DNA from: Mucilaginibacter sp. 44-25 | GTDB taxonomy: Bacteria > Bacteroidota > Bacteroidia > Sphingobacteriales > Sphingobacteriaceae | Direction of reading: 5' to 3' | Assembly (NCBI GenBank): GCA_001898335.1 | Contig: MKTS01000001.1 | Location: forward strand, 310,001 to 374,000 | DNA: 64,000 nt | Shown here: positions 15,564 to 24,308 of the stretch, in pieces | Position numbering within the stretch: the stretch's first letter is position 1 | Layout: every line of letters starts with the position of its first letter | Position numbers and translations under genes: made by a program | The notes under the pieces: generated by a model | What the model was told of the DNA's origin: nothing | Databases searched by the model: none | What the model saw: the letters and a program-made list of their open reading frames with translations, nothing else

Positions 15564-16892
15564 TTATTTAAAAACATTCGGTAACATAATTTGCGCCGCA
15601 AGTACAAAAGAGAGCACGAACAAAACGGCAATGATGACCCAGTTGATCGCGTTGTTCCATGGTTTATTGACAAATCGATCGCCTAATAATACTTTATCGT
15701 TGAGCAATATTTGAAGGAAAATAATTGCCGATGGTAATATTACTCCCGCCAATACCTGTACCCCGACAATAATCACCTGTAAAGGGGCTTGCGGTATGAG
15801 CACTATGCCAGCTGCCAGCAATACTGCCGCTGCATAGAACAAATAAAATCCAGGTGCCTCTTTAAATTTAGTTTGCAGGCTATGTTTCCATCCTGCAACC
15901 TCCGACCATGCATAAGCACTGGAAAGTGAAATAGCAACCGTACCCAATACCGCAGCGTTAACCATAAGCATCAGGATAAGATATTTGGCTGTATGCCCCA
16001 ATATCGGCCCTAATACCACCGCCATTTGAGAAGGGTCTTCGTAAGTGATATGCCTTTTAAAAAGTACGTTGCCGATCAGCATCATGCAACCTGCCACCAC
16101 TACGGTAAAAACGGCCCCGATAAAGGTGTCTACACGCGCCGACTTCAAATCAAGAAACCGCAATTTTTTATCAGCTACTATACTTTGCTGAAAAAACAAT
16201 TGCCATGGGGCTACCGTGGTACCAACAATAGCAATGATCAGATAAATGGCTGCGGAGTTATATCCGCCCGGCGGTGAGGTAGGCACAACGGTATTTTGTA
16301 GTACCGCTAAAAAGCCTGTTTTAGGCAGGAATGCCAACCCCAGCCAGATCAGATCCAGCAAACATAAAAAGACCACGATTCGTTCCCACCTTAAATATCC
16401 TCCCGAGGTTACCAGTATAATGAGCACGATTGCGAAAATGGTAACAGAAATATAGGGGCTGATTCCCATCTTGCTAAAGGCGAGTGAAATGGCTGCGAAT
16501 TCAGATACCAGTGTTAAAAAATTAACCAGTTGCAGATCAAATAAGGAGAACCTGCCCCACCATTTGCCGAAGCGTTTATAGATCATGGATGCATGACCTT
16601 CCCCTGTTGCGATACCCAGGCGTACCACCATTTCCTGGCAAAAATAAGTTACCGGCAACAGTAACATCAATACCCACAACATATGCAATCCGTATTGTGC
16701 GCCGGCCTGGGTATAGGTGGATACCGCACCAGCATCATTATCGGCTTCCATTACGATTAATCCCGGGCCGAATACCATTAGAAAATGCCACAATTTCTGT
16801 GAACGTATGCTTTTAACTTTCCTTGTTTTAGCCAGGAAATCAGGTTTTTCGAGATGATTGGTAGCATCTACCACTTCAATTATGTTGTTCAT
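15564..16892 (-). CDS. Nramp-related transporter with Mg2+-type (NRMT-like) binding site
   Basis: 442 residues with about 11 membrane spans and clear Nramp family similarity (FGPGLIVMEAD, AGAQYG, RLGIATGEGH). The metal-site motifs differ from Mn/Fe transporters. The TM1 DPGN is D53-A54-G55-A56, so the Asp stays but the Asn is Ala. The TM6 MPH motif is A228-P229-W230 (VAPWQLFFQQ), so the Met that selects transition metals is Ala. The same Met-to-Ala change marks Nramp-related Mg2+ transporters (NrmT of Clostridium acetobutylicum, EleNRMT of Eggerthella lenta). Next to mgtA and mgtC this argues for Mg2+ uptake, with Mn2+ as an alternative. It follows the porin gene by 32 nt. Confidence 0.88.
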   Translation of the reverse strand: MNNIIEVVDATNHLEKPDFLAKTRKVKSIRSQKLWHFLMVFGPGLIVMEADNDAGAVSTYTQAGAQYGLHMLWVLMLLLPVTYFCQEMVVRLGIATGEGHASMIYKRFGKWWGRFSLFDLQLVNFLTLVSEFAAISLAFSKMGISPYISVTIFAIVLIILVTSGGYLRWERIVVFLCLLDLIWLGLAFLPKTGFLAVLQNTVVPTSPPGGYNSAAIYLIIAIVGTTVAPWQLFFQQSIVADKKLRFLDLKSARVDTFIGAVFTVVVAGCMMLIGNVLFKRHITYEDPSQMAVVLGPILGHTAKYLILMLMVNAAVLGTVAISLSSAYAWSEVAGWKHSLQTKFKEAPGFYLFYAAAVLLAAGIVLIPQAPLQVIIVGVQVLAGVILPSAIIFLQILLNDKVLLGDRFVNKPWNNAINWVIIAVLFVLSFVLAAQIMLPNVFK

Positions 16893-16924
16893 ATTCTTAA
16901 TATTATGATGATGAATAATTGAGC

Positions 16925-18277
16925 TTATATTTCGATGTGTAACCGAATTGCCGGAATACCGATAGGGCCCTTACGATCTTTGTTATAACCCGGATTCAGT
17001 ATTAACTGATAATCGCCGGATAGATAAATAAACTGGTTCAGTTTTGCCCTGTAATAGGCCTCGAATACTTGTTCCCTGCCGTAATTTAAGTGGCCATCCC
17101 CAATAATAAAAGTATAACCACCTGCTTCTAAATAGCCCTGGTGCTCTTTGCTGATACCGTTAGAAGCTATTGCAATCCCTAATTCATCGAAAGGCCGCTT
17201 CCATATTTTTCCATTAAAACTGGCCCCTAATTGTATATTCTGGTCAATATCGGTGAAAGCCCATGAAGCTGTTTTACCATCATTCCATCCATAGCGTGCA
17301 AACGCGCCAATGGCTTGAGTTATAGGTTGCTCGATATTTATACCGTATCCATATTTTACACCGCCAAACATCTTTCCCGGTGCTGTGCCTGCTAAAATAG
17401 GGACATAAGAGCTATCCCCTTTTAAAAGTGCCTGTGTAGCATCGGTATATTTAGGTGCTTTACTGATGTTTCTAAAGCCGGTTATTTTGATTTTTCCGGG
17501 TAATGAAAATATTTTATAAGTCGTACCAAACTCAAGAGCAACAGCATTCGATTTTAACAGGTCAGTTTCCATAATAGCCCCATTAGCTTGTTTTGGCATT
17601 TCGGTGAAAGCAAACTTGATGGTGTATGTAGGTTTAACTAATTCAGCTTCAATGCCTGAAGTATATCCCCTGGTGTCAGCCGCAAAATCCCATGCTCCAT
17701 TGGCCATCAACGACCAGTTCAAAAACTGGCTTCTTGCATCATGATCATAATTATTATCATCAAAAAAGTCGGCTAAACAAAATTTGCCGATATTGAAGAC
17801 CAGCCTTGAAGTGGCAATTTTCCCCTGGATTTGATTGATGTCATCGGGCTGTTGTTCATAGGTAGTGCCTCCAAGTGCAAATACTTGCTGAAAATATAAC
17901 CGAGCGATGAATGGCGTTGGAATCGGATTGCCAATCCTGTAAATTTCCCCGTTTGGAAACCCGGCGAAACCTTTCGAGCCTGAAAATCCGTTGCCCGCAA
18001 TCAATTCGGGGTTAAAGAAGACCGCAGCATTTTTCCAGAGCCTCCTGCCCAAAAATAAGGTAGAAGTTAAGGAGACTGGCCGCTCACTGTTGCTGTCTAA
18101 GCTTGAAGGGCCGGAATAAGGAAAATAATGATTACCATGAAACTGTTCAATAGCAGTTAGCTGGAAATGCGTTGTCCAATTGTTGGATGAAGTAGTATCT
18201 TTTTTAGGCAGATCCTGTGCAAACGTAGAATTGTAAGCAAATAAAATTATTAGAATTGTGTATAACGTCTGTTTCAT
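16925..18277 (-). CDS. Outer-membrane porin of the carbohydrate-porin (OprB-like) type
   Basis: 450 residues with a signal peptide (MKQTLYTILIILFAYNSTFA). The rest is short amphipathic beta strands ending in an aromatic/charged strand (IPAIRLHIEI), the form of a beta-barrel. Segments such as 'SLTSTLFLGRRLWKNAAVFF' and 'GGYTFIIGDGHLNYGREQV' fit the OprB/carbohydrate-porin family. Placed directly ahead of the Nramp-type transporter, it may let divalent cations through the outer membrane; automatic 'carbohydrate' labels should not be taken literally here. Confidence 0.8.
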   Translation of the reverse strand: MKQTLYTILIILFAYNSTFAQDLPKKDTTSSNNWTTHFQLTAIEQFHGNHYFPYSGPSSLDSNSERPVSLTSTLFLGRRLWKNAAVFFNPELIAGNGFSGSKGFAGFPNGEIYRIGNPIPTPFIARLYFQQVFALGGTTYEQQPDDINQIQGKIATSRLVFNIGKFCLADFFDDNNYDHDARSQFLNWSLMANGAWDFAADTRGYTSGIEAELVKPTYTIKFAFTEMPKQANGAIMETDLLKSNAVALEFGTTYKIFSLPGKIKITGFRNISKAPKYTDATQALLKGDSSYVPILAGTAPGKMFGGVKYGYGINIEQPITQAIGAFARYGWNDGKTASWAFTDIDQNIQLGASFNGKIWKRPFDELGIAIASNGISKEHQGYLEAGGYTFIIGDGHLNYGREQVFEAYYRAKLNQFIYLSGDYQLILNPGYNKDRKGPIGIPAIRLHIEI

Positions 18278-18281
18278 GATT

Positions 18282-18413
18282 TCAAATATTTAAATGGGTG
18301 TATAAGTAAAATTTATGCCGGTAACGGACATATTCATTTGGGTTTTCGTAGTTAAATCCGGTTGATGGCGGAAGGCTCCTGCGCCAAATCAGCGTTAATA
18401 ATTTTGTTTTCAT
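18282..18413 (-). CDS. Candidate 43-residue small protein ahead of the porin gene
   Basis: An ATG at 18413 opens 43 codons starting MKTKLLTLIWRRSLPPSTGF and rich in Tyr, Arg and Asn. Its stop is only 4 nt from the porin start, so translational coupling is possible. No family recognised; it could be chance. Confidence 0.35.
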   Translation of the reverse strand: MKTKLLTLIWRRSLPPSTGFNYENPNEYVRYRHKFYLYTHLNI

Positions 18414-18525
18414 AAGTTAATTAAATTGTGAGAATGCAAATGCAGCGTTTAATAAACCTGGATGATACCTTTATGTAATAGGTTTCTGGGCGATTTTACC
18501 AATCTTCATCGTTTATCAATTTTTA

Positions 18526-18720
18526 TTAATCAATAATCAAATCGCCAAATATTTGGTAGTACACATCTGTGAATGATAGGCTGAATGATCCGTTTTGATA
18601 CTGTCCGGGAAATTGACTTTCCTGCTGGGTTTGAATAGCAGCTTTTTTAGCATTTAGTTTTTTGTCGCTTACGAAGTGGTTTTTAGCTATAGCTTTCTTT
18701 TTGTTTTTGAGCGCTTTCAT
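18526..18720 (-). CDS. Hypothetical 64-residue protein with a strong ribosome-binding site
   Basis: The product has a very basic N-terminal half (MKALKNKKKAIAKNHF) and a C-terminal 'SLSFTDVYYQIFGDLIID'. AAAAGGAGG lies 6 nt before the ATG, a Shine-Dalgarno match that is rare in this phylum and supports real translation. It is the first substantial gene downstream of the promoter at 19143-19232. Function unknown. Confidence 0.55.
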   Translation of the reverse strand: MKALKNKKKAIAKNHFVSDKKLNAKKAAIQTQQESQFPGQYQNGSFSLSFTDVYYQIFGDLIID

Positions 18721-18961
18721 GGCAGGCCTCCTTTTATTATTGATAAATATTATTAAGATTTAATACGGTGTAAAACAAACTGATCAAATGCTGACTCAAG
18801 TTTCTGAAAATGAGTATATAGGCGGCAATGATGAGAAAGAGGAGAAATAACTACGACTTAAAACAGGATTCTCACTAACCTCATAGCCGAAGTGTGATGT
18901 ACAATGTTTTAAAGGAAGAATAATAAAATGGAGGCGACAAACAATTCCCGAAGCAGTCTTT

Positions 18962-19099
18962 TTAGTTTCTGCTGGTTGAAAGGCAAAGCGGGAAAGTATG
19001 CTGTTGTTTAGCATTAACCTCTTTACACTTCCCTGGGGCCATATAGCTGGTTGGAAGAGCATTCTTGCTCTGGTAACTATAACTCGGGCCTGCGTCCAT
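18962..19099 (-). CDS. Leader ORF of the porin-Nramp unit (45 residues)
   Basis: The first ATG downstream of the regulated promoter, about 37 nt from the predicted transcript start. It opens MDAGPSYSYQ, matching the leader ORF of the mgtC unit (MDTGPSINYQ) at 7 of 10 positions. Its own mRNA has a hairpin AGAGCA/TGCTCT inside codons 11-15. An overlapping 88-codon frame exists but lacks this conservation. I infer a regulatory leader peptide. Confidence 0.5.
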   Translation of the reverse strand: MDAGPSYSYQSKNALPTSYMAPGKCKEVNAKQQHTFPLCLSTSRN

Positions 19100-19142
19100 T
19101 TTTGTCGTTAATTCAATTTTTAATATTGTTTGTATTGTTCTG

Positions 19143-19232
19143 CAAAGCTATATCGATCCGTAATTCGTCGTTGTTAGAGATTAATTATAGTTCAATTAGA
19201 TATGCGTTATATTTTCGTTAGAAATTCATTAT
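19143..19232 (-). promoter_or_regulatory. Activator-type promoter with six half-sites at 11-bp steps
   Basis: Read on the minus strand, half-sites ATAATGA, CTAACGA, ATAACGC, CTAATTG, ATAATTA and CTAACAA start at 19232, 19221, 19210, 19199, 19188 and 19177, each exactly 11 bp apart. The -7 box TAGCTTTG (19150-19143) begins 27 bp after the last half-site start. No TTTG is present at -33, which fits a promoter needing an OmpR/PhoB-type activator. It drives the leader ORF, the 64-residue gene and porin-Nramp. Confidence 0.75.
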
Positions 19233-19252
19233 AATTTCCGGATTTGCAAACC

Positions 19253-19936
19253 CTATAAGTCCATTTTGAAAATGAAACCCATACCGGGTTTGGTATGGAT
19301 AAGTTTTACTTCATAATCCTTATCTATTTTTTTTCGGAGGTAATTAATGTACACATCAATGAAGTTAGAAGTATTGTCAAAATGGGTATGCCATACATTT
19401 TCAGCAAGTTCTGTTTTGGATAAAACGCGTTCTTTATTTAATAACAAATATTCCAACAGGTTGAATTCCCTTCGCGTCAAGGTAATTTCAGTACCACCTC
19501 TTACTACGGTCTTTGTTTGGTTATTTAATTCCAGGTCGGCATATTTAAGGAAGATGTTTTGGGGTTCTGGCTTTCTATCATTCCTGTTTAACAATGCCTT
19601 GACGCGGGCCAATAAAATCCTGAAATCGAAAGGCTTGGTCAGGTAATCATCTGCTCCGGCATCGAACCCTTCGATGATATCATCTGTTGTATTTAATGCC
19701 GTTAATAAGATAACAGGGGTATTTGGTTTTGCTGCCCTTATTTGTTTACATAAATCAACCCCGTTAATTTTGGGTAATATGATGTCAGAAATAATCAGGT
19801 CGTAATCATTTTGAAGCACCAGTTTTTTCCCGGTTTCCCCATCGTAGGCAACCATTACGTTATATCCATGCTCTTCAAGGCCGCCGCGAACCAAAGAGGC
19901 TATGCGTTCATCATCTTCCACAATTAGTATATTCAT
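19253..19936 (-). CDS. OmpR-family response regulator without adjacent kinase
   Basis: 227 residues: receiver domain (1-120) with acidic pocket EDDE at 7-10, phospho-acceptor Asp51 (IISDIILP) and the conserved Lys in KPFDFR near 101, then a winged-helix DNA-binding domain (about 130-225, ending GMGFIF). Its gene is the last of the mgtC unit and stops 20 bp before the six-site array it may bind. It is closely similar to the second regulator at 25907 but has no kinase of its own; cross-talk with the kinase at 24556 is likely. Confidence 0.92.
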   Translation of the reverse strand: MNILIVEDDERIASLVRGGLEEHGYNVMVAYDGETGKKLVLQNDYDLIISDIILPKINGVDLCKQIRAAKPNTPVILLTALNTTDDIIEGFDAGADDYLTKPFDFRILLARVKALLNRNDRKPEPQNIFLKYADLELNNQTKTVVRGGTEITLTRREFNLLEYLLLNKERVLSKTELAENVWHTHFDNTSNFIDVYINYLRKKIDKDYEVKLIHTKPGMGFIFKMDL

Positions 19937-19978
19937 TTTACTACTGGGTTAAAAGCACTTTCTGCGCTAATAAATAAT

Positions 19979-20083
19979 TTATACCTTTTTCCAATGGTTC
20001 ACCAATAGGTCGACCAATGTAACTGCGATGGACATCAAAATGATGGCCCATATCCATTGTTTATTTGATTTATTTATAGCCAT
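19979..20083 (-). CDS. 34-residue single-span membrane peptide overlapping mgtA
   Basis: The ATG at 20083 lies inside the 3' end of mgtA (10-nt overlap), so translation is probably coupled. The peptide starts MAINKSNKQW, has one hydrophobic span (about residues 10-28) and ends VNHWKKV. In size, topology and position it recalls the peptides MgtS (which stabilises MgtA) and MgtR (which promotes loss of MgtC/MgtA) of enterobacteria. No sequence similarity to them is claimed. Confidence 0.5.
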   Translation of the reverse strand: MAINKSNKQWIWAIILMSIAVTLVDLLVNHWKKV

Positions 20084-22779
20084 TGCTGAAATCTGTTAAT
20101 AAACCAGTTCTTAATAAATTGTGTAAGCAGGCAATAAGAAATTAAAATCCCAAAAAGCCATGGAAAATAACTCAACGGCAAGGCTTGTAAATTCAAAATA
20201 TGCGCCAGCGGGGAAAAAGGAATAGCGATACCGATCAGCATAATAATCGAGGTTAATGCAACCACCGGTGCAGCCGCCCAGCTTTGGATAAAGGGTATTT
20301 TACGGGTACGGATCATATGCACGATCAGTGTTTGCGAGAGTAGCCCTTCAATGAACCAGCCACTTTGAAACAAGGTTTGGTGGGCCGGTGAATTGGCTTT
20401 AAACACGAACCACATCACCGCAAAGGTGGCGTAATCGAATATAGAGCTAATCGGGCCTATGTACAGCATAAACTTGCTGATTCCCCTTGCATCCCATTTT
20501 TGTGGTTTCTCAATAAAATCCTCGTCCATGCTATCCCATGGAATGGAAGTCTGCGAAATATCATACAACAGGTTTTGAACGAGTAACTGGATAGGAAGCA
20601 TGGGCAGGAAGGGCAGAAATGCGCTTGCTCCTAACATGCTGAACATATTGCCATAATTGCTACTGGCAGTCATTTTGATATATTTAATGATATTACCAAA
20701 GGTGCGCCTGCCGTAAATCACACCCTTTCGCAATACCATCAGGTCTTTTTCCAATAAAATGATGTCAGCACTCTCTTTAGCAATATCCACAGCCGTATCC
20801 ACTGATATACCTACATCCGCGTCGCGGAGTGCGGCAGCATCGTTGATGCCGTCACCCATAAAACCAACAGTATGGCCCTTAGCCTGCAATAGCTTGATCA
20901 CCCTCGCCTTCTGAATAGGGCTTAGTTTAGCCATGATACTGGTTTCATCGAGTTTGCCAGTCAATTCTTCATCGCTCAACAATTCCATTTCCTTTCCAAG
21001 CAAAACGTGCTTTACCGGGATACCCACGTCGCGGCAGATTTTTTTGGTTACGATGTCGTTGTCGCCCGTTAACACTTTAATGCTTACCCCTAATTTTTGC
21101 AAACCTTCTATAGCGGGCTTGGCAGATGGTTTAGCAGGGTCTAAAAAGCCGATAAATCCGGTCAGTACCATATTGGTTTCATCCGCGACAGAATAGGTGA
21201 GCGGACGTTCATCGTATTCCTTAATAGCTACAAGCAAAACACGCAAGCCTTCTTCATTTAATTTTTTTGATGTGCTTAAAATAACATCACGCATAGCGGT
21301 ATCCATCGGAACAATTTTATCGTTCTCTATATGAAGCTGCTTATCCTCGCCAGGATCAAAAGCAAAAGAACATTGCTCCAGCATTTCCTCAACCGCTCCT
21401 TTGCAGATCAGCAAGTGCTTGCCATTTTTTTCCTCCAGGATCACGCTCATCCTTCTGCGCTGGAAATCGAATGGAATTTCATCGATCTTATTAAAATGGT
21501 CTTCCGCATTCACGCAGCTATGAATTTCTGCGTGTTCCAATACGGCTACATCAAGTAAGTTTTTTAAACCTGTTTGGTGGAAACTGTTTAGATAGGCCCA
21601 TTTCATCACTTCATCGTCTTCGTCGCCAAAAACATTCAGGTGCCTTTCCAGCACAATCTTGTCCATTGTCAGCGTTCCTGTTTTATCCGTACACAAAATA
21701 TCCATCGCGCCTATGTTCTGGATGGCGTTAAGACGCTTTACGATCACTTTGCGCTTACTCATATTCAAGGCGCCCTTAGCAAGGTTAGCAGTAACGATCA
21801 TCGGCAGCATCTCGGGTGTTAAACCTACTGCAACCGATATGGCAAAAAGCAATGCTTCAAACCAGTTGCCTTTAGTTAGTCCGTTTACTAAAAAAACCAA
21901 GGGCACCATCACCATCATAAAGCGGATTAAAAGCCAGCTTACTTTATTCACCCCTTTATCAAAACTGGTTTCGGCACGTTTACCCGTTATGGCTTTACCA
22001 ATGGTGCCAAAGTAAGTGAGGTTACCTGTAGTTACCACAATGGCTGTGGCCGTCCCGCTTACCACATTGGTGCCCATAAAACATATGTTTTCCAAATCCA
22101 GGGGAGATTTATCATCGGCATCTGGTATGCCGTGTTCTCTTTTTTCAATAGGCAGGGATTCGCCGGTCAACATGGCCTGGCTTATAAACAAGTCTTTTGA
22201 ATGAATGATCCGGCAATCCGCCGGGATCATATCTCCCGCACTTAAATAAACAATATCTCCCGGTACCAGGTCGATAATATTAAGCTCTATCCTGCCTTTT
22301 TTCTGCCGTAAAACGGTAGCAGTTGTTTTTACCATACTTTTCAGTTCTTCCGCGGCGCGGTTACTACTGTATTCCTGCCAAAAACGTAACAACGAGCTTA
22401 AGATAACCATCACCCCAACTACTATCACGGTTTTATAGTCCTGCTCACCCGGAGCAGCCATCAGTACATCTAACACAAAAGATACACTGGCCAGTATAAT
22501 CAGTACCGCTATAAAGGGATTTAAAAATGCCTGGAATAGCTGCACAAACCAGGCAGGGGCTTTCTCATGAGCAATTTCATTAAGGCCGAATTTTCGTTTC
22601 TTTTCATCAACATTTGCCCGGCTTAACCCTTCTTCACTGCTTTCCAGCATGGCGTAAAACAGGCTGGTTTCATCCCCCCTGGATATATTCCGAAGCTTGG
22701 TAACGGCTACATCATCAAAACCCGAAACGGATTTATTCATCGTTTTTGTCCCGTTATTGTTTATTGTTTGTGTTTTCAT
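20074..22779 (-). CDS. mgtA: Magnesium-translocating P-type ATPase (P3B type)
   Basis: 901 residues, the normal length for MgtA/MgtB. Visible are TGES at 205-208 (actuator domain), TPEMLP at 321-326 (transport span M4), the phosphorylation motif DKTGTLT with Asp365, the hinge motif GDGINDAAAL, and a C-terminal set of membrane spans starting near residue 700. Such pumps import Mg2+ across the inner membrane using ATP. The gene begins inside the stop of the MntP-like gene (ATGA overlap). mgtC lies two genes upstream, as in classical mgtCB loci. Confidence 0.94.
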   Translation of the reverse strand: MKTQTINNNGTKTMNKSVSGFDDVAVTKLRNISRGDETSLFYAMLESSEEGLSRANVDEKKRKFGLNEIAHEKAPAWFVQLFQAFLNPFIAVLIILASVSFVLDVLMAAPGEQDYKTVIVVGVMVILSSLLRFWQEYSSNRAAEELKSMVKTTATVLRQKKGRIELNIIDLVPGDIVYLSAGDMIPADCRIIHSKDLFISQAMLTGESLPIEKREHGIPDADDKSPLDLENICFMGTNVVSGTATAIVVTTGNLTYFGTIGKAITGKRAETSFDKGVNKVSWLLIRFMMVMVPLVFLVNGLTKGNWFEALLFAISVAVGLTPEMLPMIVTANLAKGALNMSKRKVIVKRLNAIQNIGAMDILCTDKTGTLTMDKIVLERHLNVFGDEDDEVMKWAYLNSFHQTGLKNLLDVAVLEHAEIHSCVNAEDHFNKIDEIPFDFQRRRMSVILEEKNGKHLLICKGAVEEMLEQCSFAFDPGEDKQLHIENDKIVPMDTAMRDVILSTSKKLNEEGLRVLLVAIKEYDERPLTYSVADETNMVLTGFIGFLDPAKPSAKPAIEGLQKLGVSIKVLTGDNDIVTKKICRDVGIPVKHVLLGKEMELLSDEELTGKLDETSIMAKLSPIQKARVIKLLQAKGHTVGFMGDGINDAAALRDADVGISVDTAVDIAKESADIILLEKDLMVLRKGVIYGRRTFGNIIKYIKMTASSNYGNMFSMLGASAFLPFLPMLPIQLLVQNLLYDISQTSIPWDSMDEDFIEKPQKWDARGISKFMLYIGPISSIFDYATFAVMWFVFKANSPAHQTLFQSGWFIEGLLSQTLIVHMIRTRKIPFIQSWAAAPVVALTSIIMLIGIAIPFSPLAHILNLQALPLSYFPWLFGILISYCLLTQFIKNWFINRFQQWL

Positions 22780-23390
22780 AGGATATTTTTCAAGTGTTGA
22801 AGGGTTAACAGAAGACTTCCTGCAATGATCATTAAGGCGGATATCGTGTTCAAATACCGGAATGTTTTGTTAAATTGATATCTGCCTAAGACTATTCCCG
22901 ACAAATAAGTAACAATTAAAAGGGGTGATACGATGAGGTTAATTTTATGGTAGTCTATTTTCAACCAGGCCATTGCACAGCCAAAAGCGAAAATATAGAT
23001 GGATGTTCCTAATATGATTTCTATGCAGCGTCTGGTATTTAAAGCACTGAGGACAGAAACCCGATTTTTGATTTTAGCTTCATGGAACATCCTGATCCCC
23101 ATTCCGAATAAAATGCCGATAGCTATAATCTCTTCATTATTTTTTAGGAGAAAACAGGTGAATTCGCCGAATTCTATTCCGTAGATCAATACCATGTTTT
23201 CCATTAAAAACAGTAAGACCAGTACGATTATCCAATTTGGCGATACATATCTCTGGTTTCTTTTTAATTCAGGTAATTGCCTGTTGATTTTCGTATAGTT
23301 TCCATTATGAAAAGCCAACATCAAATTATCAGCCGCCAGCCCTGCTGAGATACCAATTAATGCCAGGTTGTAAACTATTATCATTGTCAA
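22776..23390 (-). CDS. MntP-like (DUF204/LysE superfamily) membrane protein, divergent
   Basis: 204 residues with six probable spans in two halves. The first half has 'IGISAGLAADNLMLA', matching the MntP span with its Asp, and 'AIGILFGMGIRMFHEAKI'. The second half has 'LGTSIYIFAFGCAMAWL', where MntP usually carries ATSIDAMAVG; the Asp position is Tyr here. MntP exports Mn2+. With one metal-binding Asp missing, substrate and direction are uncertain. The gene overlaps mgtA by 4 nt and follows mgtC by 7 nt, so it belongs to the same transcript. Confidence 0.6.
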   Translation of the reverse strand: MTMIIVYNLALIGISAGLAADNLMLAFHNGNYTKINRQLPELKRNQRYVSPNWIIVLVLLFLMENMVLIYGIEFGEFTCFLLKNNEEIIAIGILFGMGIRMFHEAKIKNRVSVLSALNTRRCIEIILGTSIYIFAFGCAMAWLKIDYHKINLIVSPLLIVTYLSGIVLGRYQFNKTFRYLNTISALMIIAGSLLLTLQHLKNIL

Positions 23391-23397
23391 TTCTTTA

Positions 23398-24105
23398 TTA
23401 TAATTCTGTTTGATGGCCTATTACTTCCCAGCTTACTTTCAATACATCCTGCTCTATAGTTAATCGGCTAACCATTTTCTCAATCAGGTAGTCCTGTTTG
23501 CCGACAGTGATAATTTCGGCAACGATAAGAGCAACAGACGGATTTTCTGCCTCGCTGCTGGTTAATGCGCGGAGCATCAGTTTATCATCGTTTCCCAAAT
23601 ACTGCATCAGCAAAATCCGGAGATGATTCTCTATTTTTTCGCGGCATTGAATGTTGATCAGATATTCCGACTGCACCGTTTCACTTTTTTCAAAAAAGGT
23701 GATCTTGCTTAATTTTATACCAAGTGGACGCAAAATTAAATGGGTTAGCACTACTAATGATGCGGTTATGACCGCCTCCCCGATAAGCCCGAAACCGATT
23801 AAGGAACCAACAGCCGCAGAACACCAAATTGTCGCAGCCGTATTTAGGCCCTGCACATTTAATCCATCCTTCATGATTACACCGGCACCTAAAAATCCGA
23901 TGCCGCTAATGATATAAGAGGCGACCCGACCCGGGGCATCGCCACTGATGTGGATGGATAGCAAAACGTAGGCCGCCGAACCCAGGGAAACCAGTGTGTT
24001 TGTTCTTAAACCGGCGCTTTTTTGCCGCCATTGCCGTTCTATACCGATAGCCGCACCTGAACACAAGGCTAATACCAAACGTAGGGCAAAAACGAAAATA
24101 CTCAT
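23398..24105 (-). CDS. mgtC: MgtC/SapB family protein
   Basis: 235 residues. The N-terminal half is the membrane domain with the family pattern 'GAAIGIERQWRQKSAGLRTN', 'LVSLGSAAYV' and 'GIGFLGAGVIM', four spans in all. The C-terminal half (about 145-235) is a soluble ACT-like domain. MgtC proteins are linked to growth at low Mg2+ and modulate membrane ATPases rather than transporting Mg2+. The start overlaps the stop of a 67-residue frame by 4 nt. Confidence 0.92.
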   Translation of the reverse strand: MSIFVFALRLVLALCSGAAIGIERQWRQKSAGLRTNTLVSLGSAAYVLLSIHISGDAPGRVASYIISGIGFLGAGVIMKDGLNVQGLNTAATIWCSAAVGSLIGFGLIGEAVITASLVVLTHLILRPLGIKLSKITFFEKSETVQSEYLINIQCREKIENHLRILLMQYLGNDDKLMLRALTSSEAENPSVALIVAEIITVGKQDYLIEKMVSRLTIEQDVLKVSWEVIGHQTEL

Positions 24106-24305
24106 ATTAAGCCCCCATCTAAAGAACCCAAAAGTTCAATAATTGAAAAAGGTTGGAAAGCAAAAGTGAGCACCCCTGCAGGAGCTGGATTATTCAGATT
24201 AGCGTGTTTTTTCTTTTTAACAGGCGTAATAAAATCAAATGAAGTTGCAGGAGAAAATTTGCCGTTGTTGTGAAAAATGCTGTTGGTGTTTTTTCTTTTA
24301 TGCAT
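24102..24305 (-). CDS. Hypothetical 67-residue protein ahead of mgtC
   Basis: A basic short protein (MHKRKNTNSIFHNNG), Pro/Ala-rich in the middle (NNPAPAGVLTFAFQP). ATGA overlap with mgtC suggests coupled translation. No family recognised. It may be a true small gene or part of a regulatory leader. Confidence 0.4.
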   Translation of the reverse strand: MHKRKNTNSIFHNNGKFSPATSFDFITPVKKKKHANLNNPAPAGVLTFAFQPFSIIELLGSLDGGLI

Positions 24306-24308
24306 AAC

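Noticed and set aside
16925..18277. True carbohydrate uptake role for the OprB-like porin
   Set aside because: No sugar genes are near; the neighbours are metal transporters. The family name is kept but the substrate is not.
18796..19062. 88-codon minus-strand frame in the leader of the porin-Nramp unit
   Set aside because: It overlaps the conserved MDAGPS leader ORF in another frame, has Ser/Pro-rich shadow-like composition and no recognisable family. Kept only as a weak possibility.
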